A stretch of 57,971 nt of DNA, taken from contig JACTNC010000009.1 in assembly GCA_014584295.1 (NCBI GenBank), positions 1 to 57,971 on the forward strand, written 5' to 3'. The number at the start of each line of letters is the position of its first letter. Position 1 is the first letter of the stretch. Position numbers and translations under genes: made by a program. The notes beneath the pieces are model-generated. The model was not told where the DNA came from and did no database searches. It was given only the letters and a program-made list of their open reading frames with translations. This document shows positions 15,993 to 23,356 of this stretch, piece by piece. This DNA is from Verrucomicrobiota bacterium (lineage in GTDB: Bacteria; Verrucomicrobiota; Verrucomicrobiia; Opitutales; Opitutaceae).

Positions 15993-17573
15993 ATGAAATT
16001 CGACGTCGTCATCGCCGGGGGCGGTTTTGCGGCCGCCTATTGTGCCCGCGCATTGGGAGGAGTTCTGGGAAGAGAAGAGGGACATCGCCGTGTTGCCGTG
16101 ATATCCGAACGCAATGTCTTCACGTTCCAGCCCATGCTGGCGGAGGTGGTTGGCTCATCGCTGCTTCCCCATGATGTCGTCAATCCGCTGCGCCATTTCT
16201 GCCGACGCGTAACCGTGCTTCAGGGGAGAATTCACGCAATAGACTGGAGCCATCGAGAGCTGACGCTGGATGGCGGCAGGTTTACGCGAAATCAGACCGT
16301 GCAGTTCGAACATCTGGTCCTCGCGCTCGGTGCGGTTACGGATCTATCCAAGGTTCCGGGCCTGGCGGAATACGGCTGGCCAATGCGCACGGTGGCGGAC
16401 GCGCTGCGTCTGCGATCCGCGATTATCAACCGGCTCGAGGAGGCCAACCTCATCGAGGATCCGGTGGTGCGCGCGCGATTGATGACCTTTGTCGTGGTCG
16501 GCGGCGGTTATACCGGGGTGGAAACCGCGGGACAGCTCAATGCGCTCGTCACGGAGTGTTCCCACCTTTATTTCAACCTGAGGTCGGTGCGTCCGCGCGT
16601 AATTCTGGTGCATGGCCAGGAGCACCTCCTTGCGGAGATCGGACCCGAATTGGGCGCCTACGCGCAGAGGGTGCTCGAGCGAAACCAGGTCGAAGTCAGG
16701 CTGAATACGCGGGTGATAGAAGTCACTGCGACCAAAGCCATTCTCAATGATGGGTCGACGATTGATGCCGCCACCCTGGTATCGACGATCGGCAGTGCGC
16801 CCAATCCCCTGGTACTCGATCTTTGCAGGCAGATCGGCGCAGCCACAGTGAAGGGACGTATCGAGACGGACCCCTGTATGCGTGTTCCTGGACATACGCA
16901 CCTCTGGGCGGCGGGTGATTGTGCGGCGGTACCTTGGAATGACCGCGGAACGCCCAGGATTTCCCCCCCGACTTCGCAGTTCGCGCTGCGTCACGGTCAG
17001 CAACTGGGACTCAACCTGGCGCGGGTGTTGAAGAATCAATCTCCGAGACCGTTTGCCTACCGGTATATGGGACAATTGGCGACCATTGGTTCCCGGGAAG
17101 CGGTTGCCGAAATCCTGGGATTTCATTTTCGCGGGTTTATTGCGTGGTGGCTCTGGCGCACCATTTACCTCAGCAAACTTCCGGGCATCGCCCGCAAGCT
17201 CCGTGTGATCATCGATTGGACGATGGAGCTGATTTTTAGCCGCGATATCAGCCTCCTGTTACCGCCGAGCGAGGATATACTTCGTGCCATTCATTTGGAA
17301 AAGGATGAGGTTCTCGTTTCCAAAGGGGATTCTCTCAGGGCGTTTTATTTCGTTCGCCGTGGGGGCATTCAGGTCACAACTGCGGATGGAAAGACCCTCA
17401 CGCTGGGTCCTGGCTCGATCATCAATCAGAACTTCCTGGGTGAGTTGGAGAGATGGCCCATTGATGCGGTTGCGACCGACAGCTCAGACGTCATTGTTTT
17501 TCGCGGCAGGGCGCTTGAGCTTTTCAGAAAAGAACTGCGCCTTTCACCCATGAAAGAGGAGCGGCGAGCTTAG
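15993..17573 (+). CDS. Type II NADH dehydrogenase-like flavoprotein with C-terminal cyclic-nucleotide-binding-like domain
   Basis: The N-terminal 400 residues are a membrane-associated pyridine nucleotide-disulphide oxidoreductase of the NDH-2 type. FAD site: FDVVIAGGGFAAAYCAR. Family motif: VFTFQPMLAEVVG. NAD site: VVVGGGYTGVETAGQL. Second FAD motif: LWAAGDCAAVP, followed by PPTSQFALRHGQQLGLNL, which suits quinone reduction. A hydrophobic segment (GFIAWWLWRTIYLSKLPG) may anchor it. The last 100 residues resemble a cNMP-binding beta-roll (DEVLVSKGDSLRAFYFVRRG, then GELERWPIDAVATDSSD). The ATG at 15993 directly precedes the Rossmann fold; upstream codons look like leader. Confidence 0.82.
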   Translation: MKFDVVIAGGGFAAAYCARALGGVLGREEGHRRVAVISERNVFTFQPMLAEVVGSSLLPHDVVNPLRHFCRRVTVLQGRIHAIDWSHRELTLDGGRFTRNQTVQFEHLVLALGAVTDLSKVPGLAEYGWPMRTVADALRLRSAIINRLEEANLIEDPVVRARLMTFVVVGGGYTGVETAGQLNALVTECSHLYFNLRSVRPRVILVHGQEHLLAEIGPELGAYAQRVLERNQVEVRLNTRVIEVTATKAILNDGSTIDAATLVSTIGSAPNPLVLDLCRQIGAATVKGRIETDPCMRVPGHTHLWAAGDCAAVPWNDRGTPRISPPTSQFALRHGQQLGLNLARVLKNQSPRPFAYRYMGQLATIGSREAVAEILGFHFRGFIAWWLWRTIYLSKLPGIARKLRVIIDWTMELIFSRDISLLLPPSEDILRAIHLEKDEVLVSKGDSLRAFYFVRRGGIQVTTADGKTLTLGPGSIINQNFLGELERWPIDAVATDSSDVIVFRGRALELFRKELRLSPMKEERRA

Positions 17574-17620
17574 GCACTGTTGTGAGTGGGTGGCAGGTGA
17601 CTGGCTTCGATTGTACCGAA

Positions 17621-17651
17621 AAATAAAGAGGCCCGGATTTCTCCGGGCCTC
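17621..17651 (-). terminator. Rho-independent terminator after the 62-aa membrane protein gene
   Basis: The perfect 9-bp stem GAGGCCCGG/CCGGGCCTC (17628-17636 with 17643-17651) is followed on the minus strand by TTTATTTTT. It suits termination of the minus-strand small gene and may also stop plus-strand transcription from the NDH-2-like gene, which lacks a U-tract on its side. Confidence 0.75.
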
Positions 17652-17686
17652 AAATTGAGATAACCAACAAAGACGTGCTTCGTGGT

Positions 17687-17875
17687 TTACTTGTGAGTTA
17701 ACCGGCGTGTCATCAGGCGGTAGTCACCGATCGCGAGTGCGAGGGCGGCGGCAGCGCCGATGAAACCGAAGCTCGTGGTTACGTTTGCCACGTCGACTTG
17801 CATGGAGCCCGTCAGCGCGAGAAGCGCGCCGAAGAGGACTGCAATAAGGCCGACGGTTAGACGTGTAGGTTTCAT
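17687..17875 (-). CDS. Small two-helix membrane protein, unknown function
   Basis: The 62 residues form two hydrophobic segments (LTVGLIAVLFGALLALTGS and FGFIGAAAALALAIGDY) and a basic tail (RLMTRRLTHK), suggesting an inner-membrane hairpin. It is followed by a strong terminator and is divergent from an OxyR-family regulator whose putative operator lies in the shared 113-bp intergenic region. That makes it a candidate target of the regulator. No family assignment is possible from sequence alone. Confidence 0.6.
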   Translation of the reverse strand: MKPTRLTVGLIAVLFGALLALTGSMQVDVANVTTSFGFIGAAAALALAIGDYRLMTRRLTHK

Positions 17876-17953
17876 GGTTAGTTTTCTGATTTACGTTAAG
17901 GTACCCGTTGCCAGGTACGCCCCAATAGTACGTCCACTTTGGCATTTGATGAA

Positions 17954-17990
17954 ATTATTGTTTTCTATCCTAATCATAGCGCCAGCCTAT
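17954..17990. promoter_or_regulatory. OxyR-type operator overlapping the start codon of the OxyR-like gene
   Basis: Four tetranucleotides occur with exact 7-nt spacers: ATTA (17954-17957), CTAT (17965-17968), ATAG (17976-17979) and CTAT (17987-17990). The Escherichia coli OxyR consensus is ATAG-N7-CTAT-N7-ATAG-N7-CTAT, so 14 of 16 specified bases agree and all spacers agree. The last element runs into the regulator's ATG at 17989, a position suited to autorepression. The divergent 62-aa gene starts about 80 bp away. Confidence 0.65.
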
Positions 17991-18876
17991 GGAACTTCAT
18001 CAATTGCGCTACCTGATCGCGGTTGCCGAGACCGGAAACTTCACTCGAGCCGCCGAACGTGTGAACGTCACCCAACCGTCTCTAAGCCAACAGATCATCA
18101 ACTTGGAGAAGGAGTTAGGCCACAAGCTCTTTCACCGCCTCGGTCGTCGTGCGGTGCCCACGGAAGCGGGCATTGCCTTTCTCGCGCGCGCCCGGAGGGT
18201 ACTTCTGGAGCTGGATGACGCGGCGAAGGAACTCAACGATTCACCTGATCTCGGCCGCCATATCTTTATCGGCGGCATCCCGACGGTCGTCCCTTATCTT
18301 TTCCCGCAACTCATTGACGAATGTCGGCAGCGGTTCCCTCATCTGATTATTCATACGCGTGAAAACTTTCGCGGACAGCTTGTTCGAGCGGTGTTGGAGG
18401 GCGAACTCGATTTGGCGCTTGTGTCCCTGCCGATCAAGGAACCGCGGTTGTCAATCGAGCCGATCTTCACTGAGCCCCTGCTGTTGGTCGTGGGGAAGGA
18501 TCACCCCTTGGCATCGGTGGTAACCGTAACAGCGAGTGATCTTGCAGATCAGACCTTCATTCTTCTTGGAGAATCGAGTAGCGTCGCCATGCAGATTCAG
18601 CGTTTTTGTGGTGACCATGATTTCGAACCTCGCATCGGACATCGCTGTGCGCAGATAAAGACGGTGAAAGCCTTGGTGGCAATGGGGTTGGGAATCTCAA
18701 TTCTCCCCAAGGTGTGTCGGGCGAAGGACGACACTTCGCAGCTTGTCTACAAACGCCTGAGTGGACGGGAGCCCGAACGCGAAGTGGGCATCGTTCGCCA
18801 CCTTCAAAGGTACCAGAGCCGCGGATCCGAGCAGTTCCTTGGTGTCCTGAGAGAAAGCCTGCTCAAGCAGCTCTGA
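17989..18876 (+). CDS. OxyR-family LysR-type regulator lacking the peroxidatic cysteine
   Basis: The LysR winged-helix domain (MELHQLRYLIAVAETGNFTR, TQPSLSQQI) and effector domain (GGIPTVVPYLFPQLI, ELDLALVSLP) resemble the OxyR branch. In E. coli OxyR the redox pair C199 and C208 lies in GHC-LRDQAMGFC. The aligned segment here is GESSSVAMQIQRFC, giving S198 in place of the peroxidatic Cys and C207 for the resolving Cys, with the same spacing of nine. Direct peroxide sensing by disulphide is therefore unlikely. The surrounding signature (HRCAQIKTVKALVAMGLGISILP) is kept. Its putative operator overlaps its own start. It could instead be a LysR of another subgroup; the OxyR call is from pattern recognition. 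Confidence 0.75.
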   Translation: MELHQLRYLIAVAETGNFTRAAERVNVTQPSLSQQIINLEKELGHKLFHRLGRRAVPTEAGIAFLARARRVLLELDDAAKELNDSPDLGRHIFIGGIPTVVPYLFPQLIDECRQRFPHLIIHTRENFRGQLVRAVLEGELDLALVSLPIKEPRLSIEPIFTEPLLLVVGKDHPLASVVTVTASDLADQTFILLGESSSVAMQIQRFCGDHDFEPRIGHRCAQIKTVKALVAMGLGISILPKVCRAKDDTSQLVYKRLSGREPEREVGIVRHLQRYQSRGSEQFLGVLRESLLKQL

Positions 18877-19071
18877 ACTCGGGCGCATGCGGGACCGTCC
18901 GCCGGGACGGGCCCGTTTGGCGCGATCCATAGGTTTCGGGCCTCGTTCCTGTGATTCCGAAGATTCCGGCTCAGTACAAGTGTCGGCTCCCGTGTGCAAA
19001 GGCGTGTTGTTTTGCGTCGGTGAATTGGCTTTCCCGTTGCCCAAATGCCCAACGTCGATCACGGTGAGCGC

Positions 19072-19392
19072 ATGATCGACGTCATCAAGAAAACCCTGCT
19101 CGCAGGCGTAGGCGCTGCGGTCATCACCAAGGAGAAGGCGGAGGCAGCACTCGACGATTTTGTCCGCCAGGGAAAACTCACATCGAGCGATGCCCGCATC
19201 ATGGCGGAAAAGATCGCGGATCAGGGAAAGCGGGAATTTGACGAGCTTGCCCAGACATTGGGAGGGAAGCTCAAGGCGATTCTCGATCGGAATGAAGCGG
19301 ATACCGCCGCTCGACTGGCGGCGCTTGAGAACCGCGTCCTTGTCCTCGAAACCCGTCTCGCGCCAACCCCGACGCGTGCCGGCGAACCGTGA
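19072..19392 (+). CDS. Phasin-like / UbiK-like short helical protein
   Basis: The 106 residues form a hydrophobic first helix (MIDVIKKTLLAGVGAAVITK), a long amphipathic region and a C-terminal coiled coil with heptad Leu (LAALENRVLVLETRL). It resembles the polyhydroxyalkanoate granule-associated COG3937 proteins and has a C-terminal coiled coil like UbiK, the ubiquinone-synthesis accessory factor. The ATG at 19072 has GGTGAG upstream. Its stop overlaps the GTG start of ubiB by 4 bp (GTGA), so translation is coupled, which favours a role with UbiB. Confidence 0.65.
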   Translation: MIDVIKKTLLAGVGAAVITKEKAEAALDDFVRQGKLTSSDARIMAEKIADQGKREFDELAQTLGGKLKAILDRNEADTAARLAALENRVLVLETRLAPTPTRAGEP

Positions 19393-21041
19393 AACCGTTC
19401 GACTTCCTCAGCAACGCGGTCAGGGCCAAGGAAATCTTCACGGTTCTCGCCCGCCACGGATTTGCGGACCTGCTCAACCAGATTGAACTACCCAGTGGTG
19501 TCTGGGCGAGATTCGTCCCGCAGGCGACCACTCCCCACTCCTCCTACGAGCGCATCCGCATGGCCGCCGAGGAACTCGGCCCCACCTTCGTCAAGGCGGG
19601 CCAGCTTCTCAGCATGCGACCGGATCTACTGCCGCATCCACTTGTCCTCGAACTGCGCAAACTGCAAAGCTCTGTGCAGAGCGTTCCCTTTGCAGAGATT
19701 CGCGCGGTTCTGGTCGAGGAATTGGAACGCGAGCCCGAAGAGGTCTTCAGCGAATTCAACGAAACCCCCATTGCCGCGGCGTCTCTCGCCCAAGTCCACA
19801 TCGCCCGTCTTCGCGACGGCCGCGAGGTCGCGGTCAAGATTCAGCGACCAGGCCTCGAAAAACCTGTGCTCGCCGATTTCGAACTGCTCGCCTGGCTTGC
19901 GAACCAGGCGCACCACCGCATCCGTCGCCTGACCCCGTTCAACCTGCCCTCCGTTGTCGCCGAACTGCGTGAAGGCGTGCTCCGTGAGCTGAATTTCCTC
20001 AACGAATCCCGCAATCAGCAGTATTTCAACGCCATCAACCCGCATCCGGATCGAGTCTATGCTCCCGCGGTGATGGGTGAATACAGCTCGGAGCGGTTGC
20101 TGGTCATGGAACGCATCATTGGCCGACGAATCGACGATGAACAGATTCCGCTGGAGGACAGGAAATTGCTGGCCGCCCGTGGCGCCGAATCGCTGCTGCA
20201 CCAGATCCTGATCGCCGGGTTCTTTCACGCCGATCCCCATTCCGGAAATGTGCTGGTGCCGTCCGATGGGCGCATCTGCCTTCTTGACTGGGGACTCGCA
20301 GGCAACCTGACCCACCGCCTCCGCCTGGCGCTTGCCGATCTCCTGGTTGCTGCGGTTGAGCAGGACGCAGAGCGGATTGTCGAGATTGCTGCAGAGCTTG
20401 GTTCGCCAGCCGGCGGTCTCGATTTGCGCGCGATGGAGCGCGATGTGACGCTTGCCCTGCGGGAGGATTTCAATCTTCAGATCGGACGTGAGCAGACGGG
20501 GCGGGCGCTGCTCAAGCTCATCCATATTCTCGGACGCAATGGCATTAATATCTCGCGCGACTACTCGCTTATGGCGAAGGCGGTGATGTCCATTGAGGAG
20601 GTGGGCAGGCGACTCGATCCCTCCTTCGATCTGCGCAGTCATGCCCGACCGATTCTTCGCGAGCTTCAGATCAACCGCCTGCGCCCGCGTACGTTGTGGC
20701 GAGATGCACGCAACCTGGTCCGCTCCTCATTCATGGGGATCAAGGAGCTGCCCGGCGAGCTTCGGCGGATTGTCAGGCGGCTGGAGCGCGACGACCTGAC
20801 CATCAAGTTTCAGCACCAAGGACTCGAGCAGGTGGACGATGCCCTGAAGACCGCCGCGAATCGCATCACGCTCGGCGTCATCATCGGATCCCTGATCGTA
20901 GGATCATCCCTGATCATCACCACGCGGGCTACGCCCACCCTGTTCGGCTACCCTGCCCTTGGCATGATCGGCTACCTGCTTTCAGCCGTGCTCGGCCTCT
21001 ACGTCGTGTGGGACATCTTCCGTCACGGACGTCACCGATAG
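19389..21041 (+). CDS. ubiB: UbiB/ABC1 (ADCK) family atypical kinase
   Basis: UbiB-family proteins are membrane-bound atypical kinases or ATPases needed for quinone synthesis. Signatures in order: LGPTFVKAGQLLSMRPDLLP (the KxGQ motif), the Ala-rich nucleotide loop AAASLAQVH, the VAIK-type lysine in EVAVKIQRPG, FLNESRNQ, the catalytic FHADPHSGNVLV, and LLDWGLAG in place of the usual DFG. The C-terminus has two transmembrane helices (ITLGVIIGSLIVGSSLII and LGMIGYLLSAVLGLYVVW). GTG start, coupled to the preceding phasin-like gene. Whether it serves menaquinone or ubiquinone cannot be told here. Confidence 0.88.
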   Translation: MKPFDFLSNAVRAKEIFTVLARHGFADLLNQIELPSGVWARFVPQATTPHSSYERIRMAAEELGPTFVKAGQLLSMRPDLLPHPLVLELRKLQSSVQSVPFAEIRAVLVEELEREPEEVFSEFNETPIAAASLAQVHIARLRDGREVAVKIQRPGLEKPVLADFELLAWLANQAHHRIRRLTPFNLPSVVAELREGVLRELNFLNESRNQQYFNAINPHPDRVYAPAVMGEYSSERLLVMERIIGRRIDDEQIPLEDRKLLAARGAESLLHQILIAGFFHADPHSGNVLVPSDGRICLLDWGLAGNLTHRLRLALADLLVAAVEQDAERIVEIAAELGSPAGGLDLRAMERDVTLALREDFNLQIGREQTGRALLKLIHILGRNGINISRDYSLMAKAVMSIEEVGRRLDPSFDLRSHARPILRELQINRLRPRTLWRDARNLVRSSFMGIKELPGELRRIVRRLERDDLTIKFQHQGLEQVDDALKTAANRITLGVIIGSLIVGSSLIITTRATPTLFGYPALGMIGYLLSAVLGLYVVWDIFRHGRHR

Positions 21042-21250
21042 CCTCGGGTACATTCGTTCACAGGTGGTGCTGCCATGGCATCAAGATTCGGCGTCTTCAG
21101 CACGGGATGCCCGTTGTAGGCGACGTCATCCCAGCCGTGATCGTCAGTCATGCAGAGTACGAAGTTCGGACGATTAGCAGGCTGGCTCGCAGCAGCAACG
21201 GACATCAAGGCGATGCCGAGAAGAGAAGGCAGGATGAGGGGTAGGCGCAT
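21032..21250 (-). pseudogene. 5' remnant of a sulfatase gene
   Basis: A normal sulfatase beginning is intact: a signal peptide (MRLPLILPSLLGIALMSVAA), then RPNFVLCMTDDHGWDDVAYNG with the metal-binding Asp pair, then LKTPNLDAMAA. After that the frame reads PPVNECTRGYR and stops. The formylglycine motif CxPSR and the remaining 400 or so residues are missing. The break falls 10 bp inside the end of the convergent ubiB gene, so a deletion has joined the sulfatase 5' end to the ubiB 3' end. No function is expected. Confidence 0.8.
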
Positions 21251-21307
21251 GGTGAGAAAAACAGGGGTGCAGCCTGGCCGGGCGCCCGCGGCGAGGCTGA
21301 TTCTTCG

Positions 21308-22582
21308 TCATTTGGCCCCTTCCCGTTTGCGGGGTCTTGAGGAGCCCCGCTTCGCAGCGGAGTAGACCGGTTTCCACTCGTGCAGGGCGAGGGCAGCAGC
21401 GCCGAGGGCCCCGATGAATTCCCCCATCGTTGAATGCACGATCTCGGGTCTTGGGCGGGCTTCCGTGGACGTGAGAGCATCAACGGTTGCACGAACCGGC
21501 TGGAGGAGGTGATCACCGAGGGTTGTCAACGGTCCTGCAATCATGATCTTGGCCGGATCATTGGTGAGGACCAGTTGACCAATGGCCCATCCCAGCCCCC
21601 GCGCCGCCTCATTGACGATCTTCAGCGCGAGCGGATCGCGTTGTTGTACGGCGCGGAGAATATCCTCAATCGGGATGGGCCGTGACGAAGTCCGTAGCAG
21701 TGTCGGTTGCCCATCGGCGATCGCCCGTTCGAGCGCCCTCTGAATCGCCCGCACGGACGCGATCTCCTGCAATTCCGGTCCAAATTGCGCCGCCGTATCG
21801 TCGGAATTCTTGAACCAGGCGGCAGTCTTTGGGGAGAGATGGGGATATGGCCAGCGACCAAGTTCTCCTGCCGCGCGGCTGGCTCCGCAATAAAGCTGTC
21901 CATCGTGGATCATGCCGACCGCGATTCCGCTGCGGATGCCGACACAGTGAAAATTTCTTACGCCCAAACCCTGGCCAAACCAAAGCTCGGCGAGGGCCAT
22001 GGTGCGGATCGTGTTTTCGATGAAGACCTGCACACCGAATTTTTTCTTCAAGCGTTGTGCCAATGGAACGTTTTTCCAACGCGCGATGAATTCGTAATGC
22101 ACCGCCATACCGGTCTTGCAATCAACCAGACCTGGAACGCCCGCACCGATGGCCAGAAGTCGGCTTCGATCCTTCGGCATGACCTTCTCGATAGCCTGTT
22201 CAATTTTCCGAAGGATCTGCTCGATCGTGTCGGTTTCGGCGATTGCAAGTCGTGTGTTGCGCAGAGGCTTGTCTGAGAAGTCCACCGCCAGAGCCATGAT
22301 GTTGTGCCCATCGAAATCGACCCCCACGAACTCGCCCCGTTCAGGATTGAGCTGCAGAACGGTCGGCGGCCGGCCGGTCTTGCGCGCAATCTTGCTTCGT
22401 TCCTTGACATAGCCGTGCTTGATCAGCCGTTCCACATAGATCCCGGCGGTCGAAGGAGCCAGTCCCAACCGCCGCGCCAGATCCACGCGTGAAATGTCGG
22501 TGTAGGTCCGGAGCAGCTTGAGGATGTTCGATTCCAGGTCGGCAGTGCGATGACGCGTTAGACGCATGGGATTTTTGCGCAT
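21308..22582 (-). CDS. ROK-family transcriptional regulator with N-terminal winged helix
   Basis: An N-terminal MarR-like helix-turn-helix (ILKLLRTYTDISRVDLARRLGLAPSTAGIYVERLIKHG) and beta-wing (RKTGRPPTVLQLN) precede a ROK sugar-kinase-like domain: EFVGVDFDGHNIMALAVDF, IGAGVPGLVDCKTG, ENTIRTMALAE and a C-terminal MIAGPLTTLGDHLL. The architecture is that of NagC/XylR-type repressors. The ROK zinc motif (CxCGxxGCxE) is absent; after AGELGRWPYP the sequence runs to SPKTAAWFKN with no cysteines. The ATG at 22582 was preferred to 22567 and to far upstream codons. It lies next to a sulfatase remnant and may once have controlled that gene. Confidence 0.82.
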   Translation of the reverse strand: MRKNPMRLTRHRTADLESNILKLLRTYTDISRVDLARRLGLAPSTAGIYVERLIKHGYVKERSKIARKTGRPPTVLQLNPERGEFVGVDFDGHNIMALAVDFSDKPLRNTRLAIAETDTIEQILRKIEQAIEKVMPKDRSRLLAIGAGVPGLVDCKTGMAVHYEFIARWKNVPLAQRLKKKFGVQVFIENTIRTMALAELWFGQGLGVRNFHCVGIRSGIAVGMIHDGQLYCGASRAAGELGRWPYPHLSPKTAAWFKNSDDTAAQFGPELQEIASVRAIQRALERAIADGQPTLLRTSSRPIPIEDILRAVQQRDPLALKIVNEAARGLGWAIGQLVLTNDPAKIMIAGPLTTLGDHLLQPVRATVDALTSTEARPRPEIVHSTMGEFIGALGAAALALHEWKPVYSAAKRGSSRPRKREGAK

Positions 22583-22704
22583 CCCACGAGGCAGGCGCTC
22601 TGGTGGCAAGAGCACTTTTTTTTCGAAATAACGCCGGTTCCAGTCCCGAGGAGATCCGCATTCGCTGCAGGAAGTCGCTTTCAAGATAGCGATGGAGGGA
22701 GCCG

Positions 22705-23052
22705 CTACGCAAGCGTACGGGTCCATTCCCGAAACGGAACTCGTCCGGCGCGAGGCTTGCCATTCTCCAGCGTGATCACGCGGGAGAATCCGTCGCGGCG
22801 CTGTTCGAGCCTGGCGGCGATTTTCGCCAGGGCGCGGCCCTCATCCTCCATCTGCGAGGCGGAAATACCGATGGTCTCCAGGCTGACCGGCCCAGGTAGC
22901 AGCGCGCAGATCTCGCGGTAAACCTCATCAGGTGGGCGGCCGGTCTTGGCGACATGGGTCGGGTTTGTCGTGCAGCCATCCACGATCCCGAGGGCCTTTT
23001 CCTCGGTGGTCGAGAGGTCGCCACGGATATTGCCCTTGGTCGGCTGCGACTC
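22705..23052 (-). pseudogene. Transaldolase/fructose-6-phosphate aldolase-like gene fragment
   Basis: Within an open stretch after an in-frame TAA (23055-23053), the translation GNIRGDLSTTEEKALGIVDG continues into CTTNPTHVAKTGRPPDEVYREI and GPVSLETIGISASQMEDEGRALAKIA. That is the N-terminal third of the transaldolase family (conserved DGVTTNPTL-type motif). The start region is not canonical, and after KIA the similarity stops where the strand with the Schiff-base lysine should follow. Both ends are therefore lost. Upstream of the stop, in the same frame, DEILREHTDDL looks coding but I cannot place it. The rest of the 22.6-23.36 kb gap holds nothing recognisable. Confidence 0.65.
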
Positions 23053-23356
23053 TTAAAGGTCGTCGGTATGTTCGCGCAGGATCTCGTCTGGAGTGTGCCT
23101 TGGCGATGACGCAAATTTGCGCCATGAGCGACATTTGGATCAGGCCGTGTGGATGCGATGCAAAGAAGACTCCTGCCCCTGACCGCAAACGAATGCTCTC
23201 CGAGGAGAGCGATCAACAACCTCGCGTTTGCCTGGGTGATGGGAACCTGCCGTCAACCCATTCGACGTATGATCAATGCCAAGAATACGGCTATTGACCT
23301 AAACACCATGGCAAGCGCGACTGATGCGCTCGAAAATTTTGGAACCCAAGCAAACC

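Noticed and set aside
18889..18912. CCGTCC-GCCG-GGACGG inverted repeat after the OxyR-like gene as a terminator
   Set aside because: The stem is only six pairs and no U-tract follows.
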